Shown here in pieces: positions 9,748 through 20,500 of a stretch of DNA of 64,000 bases (positions are counted from its first letter, which is position 1; every line of letters starts with the position of its first letter). Source of the DNA: Lepas anatifera (taxonomy: Eukaryota; Arthropoda; Thecostraca; Lepadidae); assembly GCA_034440635.1 (NCBI GenBank), contig JAOTON010000971.1, forward strand, positions 1,240,001 through 1,304,000, given 5' to 3'. The position numbers and the translations under genes are program-made. The notes beneath the pieces are model-generated. The model saw nothing but the letters and a program-made list of their open reading frames with translations, had not been told where the DNA came from and searched no databases.

Positions 9748-10592
9748 TTAACACGCGCATTGACGGGGGGCGGGTACCCGCCCCCTTCGGGTTTTTCGAA
9801 GACAGCAGAAAAACGGCGGCGCGTAGCGCCGCCGTACTTGGCATACCTTTTCCCTCGTCGTTTTTACAACTTCTGTGAAAATTTTAAGGTTAGGTCATCT
9901 CAGGTCAGGTCACCAGTACAGGTTAAGTGACCCGACCTCAAAGTTTAAGATAACATAAGTCGGAGCAGGGTGAACTTATCCGATTGAAACTCATATCACA
10001 TAATGACCCCAACGAGTTCTCTAAAATATGTTGCGATATTTTTTATATCGATGACCTAAGGTCAGGTACGAGGCATGACCTCTCCATTGGAAATACATGG
10101 GAAAAATGGTTTTCATGGAATAATTCAGTAACGGATGGTGATAGAGCGTTTATTTTAGCTCCATTAGACTCGTCTGGGCTTTGCGGTTCTAATGATATGC
10201 ATTTTATATAATTTGATCCTGACCTGACCTCAGGTCAGGTCAAATCCTTGATTTGACCTAGCAAGGTCAAATTATATATCATTCGATTCGGATTGCTGAG
10301 AGGATTCATATAGTTCAAGTCGTTTTGCTCTATCTTTACTTGTTCAGATGCAAGGGCCGAAAAACGTAATTTACATGTTATCCCTATGACGGCATGTTTT
10401 GACCTCTCGTGACCTTAAATGTGACCTGACCAAAAAATGGTTCAATTGTTTTCGATGGACAAGTGGATGGGCAACCCAACGCCTTTTACCGTTTTTCGCT
10501 ACCTACTATGGTTCTCGAGATCTTGGGGGGGGCGGGTACCCGCCCCCCGTCAAAGCGAAGGTAGCTCAGACCCCCGTCAATGCGCGTGTTAA
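9748..10592 (+). mobile_element. TTAA-flanked non-autonomous DNA element, family A copy 1
   Basis: An 845-bp element bounded by TTAA on both sides. The ends are inverted: TTAACACGCGCATTGACGGG at the left, and its complement CCGTCAATGCGCGTGTTAA at the right. Just inside each end is the palindrome GGGCGGGTACCCGCCC. The interior carries many AGGTCA-like half-sites, including a GACCTGACCTCAGGTCAGGTC palindrome. No transposase frame is present. TTAA target sites and inverted ends suggest mobilisation by a piggyBac-like transposase; that is inference. Near-full copies also lie at 35804-36660 and 43955-44803. Confidence 0.85.
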
Positions 10593-11233
10593 TAGGCACC
10601 TCCTGGCGCTACGAGACTGAGGGCAGGATTCGATCGATGCCCTCACTATATCGCGCCAGCCGTGCCCGTGCGCACGTGGGCTCATCTAGGCCAGTCGTAC
10701 CATTCCCACGCTGGAGTAAGACGGACGCATAAACATACATCCATAAAACAGCTGCTCTGGAACGGGGATTCTCACTCAACGGTGGATTCGCGGACGCTCA
10801 GCTTCAGCTCCAGCTTCAGGATGCAAACGGACGCACATCGTTCCAGTCAGCCTCACTAGCATCGCTCATAGCATAGCTACCAAACCCGCCATTCATCAAC
10901 TGGTATACATATTGTATTCATGAACAGATTAATTACATTCACGAAGTGATCTGTGAACGGTGAACATGTAAAATGATGAATATAACGAGCTGTATAAATG
11001 AATCACAATCACTGTGACCAGGGGCCCGGGGATGTGTACTAACGGCACTGCATAGCAACCACAGGAATACAAAATAAACTACAAACCTCCTCAGATCAGG
11101 TTTAGCTAAACCCAGAAACACTCACGCGGCCGCCACCCACAACATTGCAGGGCGAAAACCACGCGCTCATTATCACGCCGAGCCCAGAGCACCGGATCGG
11201 CTTAAACGACTCGCCACACCGCCACCACACGTG
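10593..11233. other. Interval between convergent UPF1 and ARID1 3' ends
   Basis: It probably contains the ARID1 3' UTR (minus strand) and possibly the end of the UPF1 transcript. AATAAA occurs on the plus strand at 11073-11078, within reach of a very long UPF1 UTR only. I see no additional gene. Confidence 0.4.
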
Positions 11234-13369
11234 CTACGACCCCACCTGCACTGCCGGCTGCGAGATTTCGTACAACACCTGCGCCAGCACAGCCGCCACC
11301 CGCTGGTCCAGAATCTGTGACAGCACCAGCTGCAGCACCTGTTGTTCGCGCGCCCGCAGCGGCCGCCGACCCTCAGGCAGGCGTGCCATGTTCAGCAGGG
11401 TGTGTGCCGCCCGGCTCAGCAGGTCGACGCTGGTGCCCATCAGGTCCGGGTTGTCCCTCAGCGCGTTGACGCCCTGAGAGCTGGCCACGCTGAGCGCCGC
11501 CTGTTCAGCAGCCTCGACGAACCGAACCAGCGCCGCCACGAAGTCGGCCTGCTCGGCCAGCAGCCGCGCCACCCGCTCGTCGGCGGCGCTCAGGTAGTAC
11601 AGCAGACTGAGGGTCATCTCGCGCCGAACCTGGTCGTCGCCGCTGGCGCACACCCACTGCGCTGTCACCCGACACACCCGCCGCAGCAGCCAGGCGGGCG
11701 GCGTGGCCAGCAGCAGGTCCACGTTCTCCGGACTGACGCAGAGGCGGCAGAGCGCCTCCAAGGACAGCCGCTGCAGCGAGGTGTTGAGCAGCGCCGGGGC
11801 TGACCGGCCTCCACCACTGCCGGCCACCGCGTCGGCCGCGTATGAGGCCGGACACTGCAGCCAGTGCAGCAGCGCGGTCAGCATGGGCCGCACCAGCGTC
11901 TCCGGCAGGTCGCTCAGCTGCACGTGGCCGCTGACGTTGGTGAGCGTGACCAGCGCGTTCTCGTGCAGCAGCGGTAGGTACTCGGCCCACCACTCGTCGC
12001 TGTTGAGCGCCGTGCACGCCTCCTGGAAGTCGGCGTCCTCGTCGCGGTCGTAGTTTTTGTGCTTGGCGGCGCGCGCCGGGTGCCGGTGATGTAGCAGCAG
12101 CAGGTCGCCCAGCAGGCCGAGCGCCGGTTCGGCAGCCAGCTCCGCTTCGTTGCCCGGCACAAAAGAGAGGTTGCGGAGGATGGTGCTGATGGCCACACAC
12201 CGGTGAGCAATGTTCTCCTGGGTGGCGGAGGTCAGGTACAGACTGGGCTCCTCGTACTCGCAGCATTCGTCCTCCTCGTCCGGCCGTTTGCGCTTCAGGA
12301 TCGCGGCTGGATCGCGGATCTCCAGCCTCGGCGCTGCAGTCGGATCCGTGGGGTCCGCGTCGGGTTGCTCCAGTGGCGTTGCCACGCCGTTGACTAGTGG
12401 CGACGCCTGTGCCTCCATCTTTGACTCGCACACGCCGTCGTCATTACTAGAGCTGAGATTTCGTATCACGTTCGCGTTTATCACATCTAACTTCGCGGCT
12501 TTTACCGTGTTTGTATCACATTCATCATTTGACTTGACCGAATTCTTTCTCGCACTAGCATCACAGTGGGTTGTGGTATCACTAGCGGCACTGCCGGCCG
12601 GCACACCTTTCCGCAATCGCAACAGAAAGAAATCCGGCGAGTCAAACCCTGGTATAACCTGACCGTTGACCAGCCCACACGTCCCATCCCCACCCATCAC
12701 CACATCATACTCATCCCCACTATCACACTTCTCCCGTTTCACTGCAGGTACAGGAGTCTCCGTCTCAGCCCTGCCCTCCCTCAGCCTCCGCACGAACGGC
12801 ACTCGGCCTGTCTCTACCCTGATGTGCGTCTGAAGGTGGGCCTCCTCCACCTCATCACATAGATCGCCCCCGGACGCCCCGGGCGCTACCAGAATCTCTG
12901 CACTACAGTCCCGCCGGGAGACCGGACAGCCCCGCCGGGTCACGTGTGTGTAGTTGACACCGCTGAGGATGGGCGTGGAGTCAGTGGGGTCCGACGGCCG
13001 GCACACGCCCAGCTCTGGCTCCCGTGTCACCGCCTCCTCCACGCCGGGCTCGTACCAGCCGGGCTTGTCCGGCTCGGCGGCCCGGCGCGCAAACATGGCG
13101 GCCAGCGTGTGCCGGAAATGCTGCAGCAGCGCCGGCAGAAGCCCGGGCATCTGCGCTAGCGACAGCCAGGCCACCGATCTGTCGTCGAAGCTGAGGATCT
13201 GCAGCACGTCCAGTGCCCATCGGCTCTCGGCCAGCTGGCCGCAGCGCAGTGCCAGGGTCAGCCGCCAGCCGTCCAGGGGGCTGACGTCGGTACGCCGGCC
13301 ACGCCGCCGCCGCTGCAGCACCGGCCGCACCGCCTCCACACTGTCCGGCGGGAAACTCAGCGGCGCCGC
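11234..13369 (-). CDS. ARID1: ARID1 terminal exon, BAF250 C-terminal region
   Basis: The acceptor reads CCGTTCTCAG. The exon runs 711 codons to TAG at 11236-11234. It opens AAPLSFPPDSVEAVRPVLQR, the conserved start of the BAF250 C-terminal region, followed by LAESRWALDVLQILSFDD and LAQMPGLLPALLQHFR. A divergent acidic and polar middle section precedes AHRCVAISTILRNLSFVPGN, DEWWAEYLPLLHENALVTLT and NVSGHVQLSDLPETLV, then ENVDLLLATPPAWLLR and a helical end closing LAQVLYEISQPAVQVGS. LXXLL-type motifs (LPALL, LGDLL, LTALL) are visible, a feature noted in ARID1 proteins. Several long antisense and alternative frames across this exon are shadows of its high GC content. Confidence 0.95.
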   Translation of the reverse strand, partial: AAPLSFPPDSVEAVRPVLQRRRRGRRTDVSPLDGWRLTLALRCGQLAESRWALDVLQILSFDDRSVAWLSLAQMPGLLPALLQHFRHTLAAMFARRAAEPDKPGWYEPGVEEAVTREPELGVCRPSDPTDSTPILSGVNYTHVTRRGCPVSRRDCSAEILVAPGASGGDLCDEVEEAHLQTHIRVETGRVPFVRRLREGRAETETPVPAVKREKCDSGDEYDVVMGGDGTCGLVNGQVIPGFDSPDFFLLRLRKGVPAGSAASDTTTHCDASARKNSVKSNDECDTNTVKAAKLDVINANVIRNLSSSNDDGVCESKMEAQASPLVNGVATPLEQPDADPTDPTAAPRLEIRDPAAILKRKRPDEEDECCEYEEPSLYLTSATQENIAHRCVAISTILRNLSFVPGNEAELAAEPALGLLGDLLLLHHRHPARAAKHKNYDRDEDADFQEACTALNSDEWWAEYLPLLHENALVTLTNVSGHVQLSDLPETLVRPMLTALLHWLQCPASYAADAVAGSGGGRSAPALLNTSLQRLSLEALCRLCVSPENVDLLLATPPAWLLRRVCRVTAQWVCASGDDQVRREMTLSLLYYLSAADERVARLLAEQADFVAALVRFVEAAEQAALSVASSQGVNALRDNPDLMGTSVDLLSRAAHTLLNMARLPEGRRPLRAREQQVLQLVLSQILDQRVAAVLAQVLYEISQPAVQVGS

Positions 13370-16300
13370 CTGAGAACGGGGGCGGCAGCATGAGGGCGGG
13401 GCGGTGCCCTGAGGAGACGGCAGCTCGGTGGAGGTCAAAACAGTGACGTGTTGGGGTCAGCATGTATCCGGAAACACACAATCCAGTGGCGAGTTGTAAT
13501 GACGATTCAACCAATATGAAGAATGTTGAGTCCATCCAAAAGAACACACGTAAATGGCCCTCAAATTTTACGGGACAAACTGCCCTAATTCCCGCCTCAG
13601 AACCACAGCCACGCCGGACGTTTCGAACAGCAGCATCGTCGCCTCACCTTAGCCGTCGATAAAAGCTGCTCCTTGTCCTGGGCGCGTCGGATAGTGGCCC
13701 TCGGGGCGGCGGCCACTGCGTTGTTATTCCAGTGTGGCTGGGCGGCGGGAGCGGGCGGGGGCGGGGGCGGGTAGCCGCCAGTGGGCGGCGGGACCGCAGC
13801 AGGCGGCCGCTGTTCGCCGCCCGTCTGACCGCTGCTGCCGTACTGGCCGTACCCGCGCCAACCTGCCGCACCACGCGCTGTCAGCGTGTGTGTGGCGATC
13901 ATGACCCGACCACGCACAAAAAGGTACTTCTGACAACCACCACGTGTTGGGGTTAAGAGCTATCAGGCACCCCCGTTGATGTAGGAGAGAAGAACAAATG
14001 ACATATCCGGAACCCATTTAATCCCAACTGGCGCCGAGGCCGCCACGAAACAGCTTACTCTGGTGGGATTACAGCCGTGCCATATGTCTGGAGGGGAGGG
14101 GGGGTGAAATGGGAAAGCCCCGTGTAACTCTGAAATGACTGGAACATACCGCAATTTTGGTGGGACAGGGCGATGGGAACGTACCCCGTAGTTCTGGCGG
14201 AACTGGTACGTACTGCAGTTCTGGTGGAACTGGAACGTACCGTAGCTCTGGTGGGGCTGAGCGGGGGGCATGCCAGCGGGCTGCGGGACTGGTCCTGAGG
14301 CGGGTGCCACATCCGTCTGTCCTGGAGACGCTGCAGACTTGTACGGACCGGGAGGGACGGCGGCCGCACCCGATGGCGCTGCGCCGTACTGCTGCCGAAA
14401 CGGCCAGACCAGTCCAGTCAGTCCCCATCCGGACACTACACCAGTCGCGTCATCTTACACCGTACCCAATCACCCAACCCGAGAAAACCCCCAGCGACAT
14501 ACACGATAGCTCCACCGACCACCAATCAGTCAGCTGAGCCGGCGCGGGGCAGCCGTACCGGGAAGTGTTGTGCGGCGTTGTCGGGCGGGGTGGGCGCCGG
14601 CACCCGACTGGCGGGAGCGGCGGCGGCAGCGCCGGTGGGCAGGCTGGAGACGGGCGACACACCCTCGCCGTACATAGGCCGCGTGCCGTAGGTGGGAGGG
14701 CCGGGCGGAGGTCCCGTGTAGCGGTGGTAGTCGGCGGCTGACGGCGGCAGGGGCGGCGGTGCAGAGGTAGGCGGACCCGCGTATGGTCTGTGGCGGGTCG
14801 GAGGGGAGAGCTCGGTCAACACAGTGACAGTGGCAGGCCTCTCTACCAGTGTTAAACTCGAAATATCATCACGATAATAACAATTTATTTATTACCGTCC
14901 ATGGGAAACAATATCAGATAGTCTCGACGACATGAACGGTAAATAACCTTCAGAAGCCTGAAGCTTTCTTATCCATAAGCACGTAAACTTATTAAACCAC
15001 AACGTCCGTCGGGATTGGTACCGATCCACTGTAACAAAACATGATGTGTAATCCAGACGAGATCAACACAACAAGGGAAAGGACCAACAGAAACAGCACC
15101 GTTCACCTGGACCCGATACAGTGACGAATGCTGTTCTTGGGAGGCAATGAAGTGTGTTCTAGTGAGGACAGCCCTAGCTCAGGGCCGAAGACCCCTTCAT
15201 GCCCTTCCGTCCACCACCGCTGCGGGTAGGTGGGCCCTACTAACTCACCTGTTGTACTGGGGCGGGTATGCCGCGGGCTGGTGCTGGGAGCTGGGCGGCG
15301 CCGGTGCTGCCGCCTGGTGGCCGACTGTGCCGCCAGGCGGCGGGTAAGGGCCGTACCCGGGCTGCTGAGGAGGCGCACCCGGCGGCGGGTAGCCCGGGTA
15401 ACCTGCCGGAGCGGCAGTCCGCTGATACCCTATGACACATTTCCAACTCAATCATCGATTCTCACCAAAGAGAGACGAGGATCACTTAACAGGGGGGACA
15501 GAATGTATATCCCCCACCCCCTAGCGAGACACAGGTGATAGTGTGGTACAGAAAATATATACTCCCATAAGAAGGCTATACACAGCCTGGACAAAGCCAT
15601 TGTCCAGCGGAAACCACCCAAAACGTGGCGTTAAATATGGCAAAAGGCAAGCGATCAAAAATACGAGCCCCCAATTGCTACTCTCAACTTCCCATCAGAC
15701 ACAAGGAAATACTTTCAAACTCGGTACGAAAACTAAATCGAAAGAGCCCAAAAAGACTACTGAAATAAAGTGCCGACAATGGAATTTTTTAGGACAAATA
15801 CGACTACATAGGCCTCTGCCATTAATCGACCAATTTGCTCTGGTATGTCGCATATAAACAACCAAACGTAGCCAATTCATACGGGCGTAGGCGATAACTC
15901 AATCAACAAGACTTAAGAGCATATAACGGGCATTAAACAAACTCAGAATCCATGACCAGAAAACGATTACTTTCGCTAACATACAATTAAAATACATACT
16001 TCTGAATTGGAGACTAGGGCTAAAGAGTTACATTCTACGAAACATTTCAATGCACGGAAGAAAAACAGCGGTTAAAGAAACTACCTGACACAGCAATGGA
16101 ACCTCTAGCAATATAAGAGGTATGAAGCTGAATGCAATTGGGTTACGAGCGGAAAACGCTAGAGGAGGCTCCAACATGCTGAAGACTAGAAGAAAAATCA
16201 CTTCTTTACGCGAGCACTAATGTTATGCTTCAACCAAGCATCACACTAAATCCATTCTCGTGACACACACATGGACCGGCAGTACACAGGGTAGCGGGAA

Positions 16301-17528
16301 CAAGGAGGCAGAGCGCATGCGAGGGTCGGGGGCGGCGTTATACACAGAGCCGCATTCGTAGTGCGCTTACTGGTTGGAAATCCCGCCACCACCCCGCCGT
16401 ACTCGCCCTCAAAACGCACGTCCTCGAAGGGATTCGTCACATTGACCTGGTCACCTACCAGCCAAGCGAACAGTGACGCGCGTCAGCTGCATGCGAAAGC
16501 TAAACACATTACACGAACCAGGGCGGACGGAACTAAAACACTCCTCATGACCTGGAGCTGCGATTATTATACAACAATTTTGATATTAGTTGTCAACACG
16601 AATTAAGAGTCTAAACCACGTTTTTTAGTTTATTTCAAGCCCATATTGTGGACTACATCGGGCATTACAGTATGGCAGCCTTCGGCAACATAAATATTTT
16701 GTTAGCTATCATAAAGCTCACATCAGCATAATGGAAACAGGTGTTCGCGAGTTTGCAGGCCTGGCCTTGAACAATATGTGAATTACATTCAACCCAAATA
16801 TACTTGGAGTGTCTGATTATAAACTTTCCAAGCCTTGTAGGCAGAATATTTGAAACAGTTTTGAACGCGCTGCGACTTTCCGTCAAAGTGCCTGGAGCCA
16901 ATACACGGAACTATCAATGAACCAGCACATTCCAATTTACAAAGCTATCGATTGTTAGAACTATTTGAACCAACGTACTGACCACTCACCGTGCCCTCTG
17001 TCCCCCTGAGCCGCATCTGATCGAGTCTGTACCGGTCACACAGGGCCCTCTGTCCCCTGAACTCCATCTGATCAGATCTGTTCCGGTCACACAGGGCCCC
17101 CTGTCCCCCTGAGCCGCATCTGATGGAGTCTGTACCGGTCACACAGGGCCCTCTGTCCCCTGAACTCCATCTGATCAGATCTGTTCCGGTCACACGGGGC
17201 CCCCTGTCCCCCTGAGCCGCATCTGATGGAGTCTGTACCGGTAACACAGGGCCATCCGTCCCCCTGAGCCGCATCTGATCGGATCTGTACCGGTAACACA
17301 GGGCCATCCGTCCCCCTGAGCTCCATCTGATCGGATCTGTACCGGTAACACAGGGCCATCCGTCCCCCTGAGCTCCATCTGATCGGATATGTGCCGGTGA
17401 CACAGGGCCCTCTGTCCCCCTGAACTCCATCTGATGGAGTCTGTACCGGTAACACAGGGCCCCCTGTCCCCCTGAGCTCCATCTGATCGGATATGTGCCG
17501 GTGACACAGACCAGTCACTCACCGGGCG

Positions 17529-17572
<44 letters not shown>

Positions 17573-20500
17573 GGCGGCGGCGCGCTGCCGTAGTCGCCGC
17601 CCCCAGGGTAGCCAGCGTACCCGCCAGGGAAGCCATCCAGCGAGCCCGAGTTGGAGAACGAGTCCTGAGGTCCTGCAGATCCCAAGCCCTGACGTCACAG
17701 CCTGTCCATCCTGATGTCCTTAACCACCCCACATTGCCTCTCCGCGCTATGGCATCCGATGCTCCTCAACATGTCACATCACCCTACACATCAATGCTCC
17801 TAACATGTCAGATCCTCCCCTCATGACATCACAAAGGCCCACATCATGACCCCACAATGCCTAAACCCTCGTTACATCATCAAATCGTGATATCGCACCA
17901 TAACCTCTCGTGGTTCCCCTCATGACAACGGTATGAAGGCTTACACTTGCATCTAAAACGACGCTCAGTACCGTTGCTAACCACAGAATATGAACCGCTA
18001 TTAATATAACGGCCTGATCGCTATCTATCGTCCATGAAAGGAAATGTCAATGGGCACGTTCGAACTCAACATCCCACTTTCACCAGCCAGCATACGCGAC
18101 TTGGGTGGTACAGGCTAAAGAGAATCTGGAACCTTGATGCATTTCTAGACTAGTGGTTTTAGGGACCATGTTTATCGAAAATAATGGGTTGGGCCTTATT
18201 TCTGCTGAAATTCCCTCAGTCAGAGCTAAAAGTCTTTAAATCAGCGTGATGTCAAATTGGCGAACGATCTAGAAGGTAACGTTCTGTGCCTTTGATTTGC
18301 ACAAGTAAATACGCATACAAATGAAGCGGTTTAGTAGCTAAAAGAGGCTATCATTAGGAGCGAAAATGACACCTTAATTGCCGCTATTTTGACATATAAA
18401 ACATATTTCACATTTCCATCGAAGAAAACTATACGCATTAATTTCCAGTGCCAAAGTCACGTTTAGCGCATAGCTTTTAAAGAAGTCCAATCAAGAAATA
18501 TTTGTCCACGCAGCGGTGCTGAGAATTACGTCACGTTTCCAGTCCCCTCATACCACGTGACCGCGCGGGAAGGAGGGGCCCAGTGGACAGTGAATACCTT
18601 CAAAACCATATGAGTTTTATCTGCGAACAGACAGTTCTGGGACAAATGAGACGTCGATCAAGGGGGTTCTCGGCATGCTGTATCACATGGCTATCTCAGT
18701 TCAACTCCCATTATGAAGGCGCCCCAACCTCTTCAAAACAGAAGGTAGGCGACTCACCAGGAGAGCCCTCTCGCTTCTTTCTGCTGCTCTTGGACTCGTA
18801 CTTGATGAGTACCGGCGTCGGGTCCTGGCCACCACGCTCCACCTGATACTCGTAAAAGATGAGACTCTTCATGTAGTGTTTCCGCAGCGTGTAGGCGCCG
18901 CTGGAGCTGCCGCCGATGCCCAGCGCCAGCGCGATCTCCTTCCAGCCCTTATTCTTAGTCACCTGCCGACACGCCCCGTCGTTGCCAGTGTTTTACGTAC
19001 ACAACTGGATGCTGCAGGAAAAAATCACCAGCACAAGCAGTCCAATGACGGTGACAGAAAAAACGTTCAATGGTGTTGATGAGGAGCTTTCTCACAGCTT
19101 CCTGACAGCAGGAGTTTTCTGGCTGGTGAGCCAAGAGATAACTTCGGAGTTGGTTTCATCTGGGGCGAACAACAGCGCTCAACGTAAAGTTGATTTTCAT
19201 TAGATCGAAGGCACGACCAAAAGACAGTAGGTTCTTCGCGACGAATGCGCGGGTGGCCCCTTCCTCCTTCAAAGGAAAATTAAAACAAGAGTGCTCGACT
19301 GACACTTCAAGGTGAAGGGATCGTCAGCGACGATCCGGCAGTGCCATTCTCGGAACACGCACACATATCACTAGCCAGGACACAGACGATTTGAGCGCAC
19401 CTCGGCGAATCCGCCGCGGTCGCGCGTCAGCTGGTAGAGCCGGAACAGGTCGAGCGGCTGTTTGGAGACGGTGGGACACTGGATGATGGGAGTGCCGCGC
19501 TCCTCCATCAGGGTCAGCAGCCGGGACACCCACTCCCGGCGGCCCGGCGCCGCGTCCATCTCAAACAGACGGTTCAGAGACTCCGCCTTCTGCGGCACAC
19601 ATACACCCGCCGTGTTAAGCCATGCGCAGACGGCACGGCTCGCTGTAACCGAGTCACACCCGGCGGCGGGAGCAGTGGAAGTCGCAGTAACGACAACAAC
19701 AATTCGCCGCTGAATTGTGGAATCGCCCAAATCTCTTTGTGTTGCTGAGGTCAGTCTCCAAATCAGTACAATACAATTGATAGTAGTCGAGCACTTCTGA
19801 TTGATATTACTGCAGCGAGACCCACACCATATACCATAGATAGGCCAAATTCAGAAAGCGACAGACTTTCATCTAACTTGAGAAACGGTCAGACGACTCG
19901 AAGCACGGCCATGTATACATTAATATTAATTGCGCATTGCTAATACTAAGGGAAGCATTTAATGCACCGGCTGGTCATGCTAACTCAATTATTAAATAAT
20001 GCTGACAGCACAACTGTCCATTGAGAGCGCTGACAAAACACCCATGTTGGAATTTATGCTTTGAAGTGCAAACCAAGGTGGAAAAGTAAAGTTTATAAGG
20101 CATGACCTCAGTAATCTTGCGGCTCGCTGTATCTAAAACACACAGCATGCCCAACGCAATGACAAATGCTAACTGTGCAAATAACGAATTAAGTGATGTC
20201 ATGCAAACCAAATTCAAATACGTTTCTGAGTCAGTGCACAAAACATGAGGCTTTTTCAAGCAGGGCGCAAAATTAACTGAAGCTCCTGATTAACTTCATG
20301 ACCTCAGAACAAAATACATTGGTGACAGACTATACAAGGAAGAAGAACATTATGTAAAATCATCAACCTTCGACACAGGATAAACATCTCTTGCTGGCAC
20401 TGGATTATAGACCTGTGGGGAATACAAGAGAGCAAGTTACACCATTTCCACGCCTTCTCTCAACGCAACACTCGCTGTGAAGACATATTATATCTGGAGC

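Noticed and set aside
11505..12431. 308-residue minus-strand frame and other long frames over 11.3-13.4 kb
   Set aside because: They overlap the ARID1 terminal exon in other frames and reflect its GC-rich codon use. Only the 13369-11234 frame has family resemblance.
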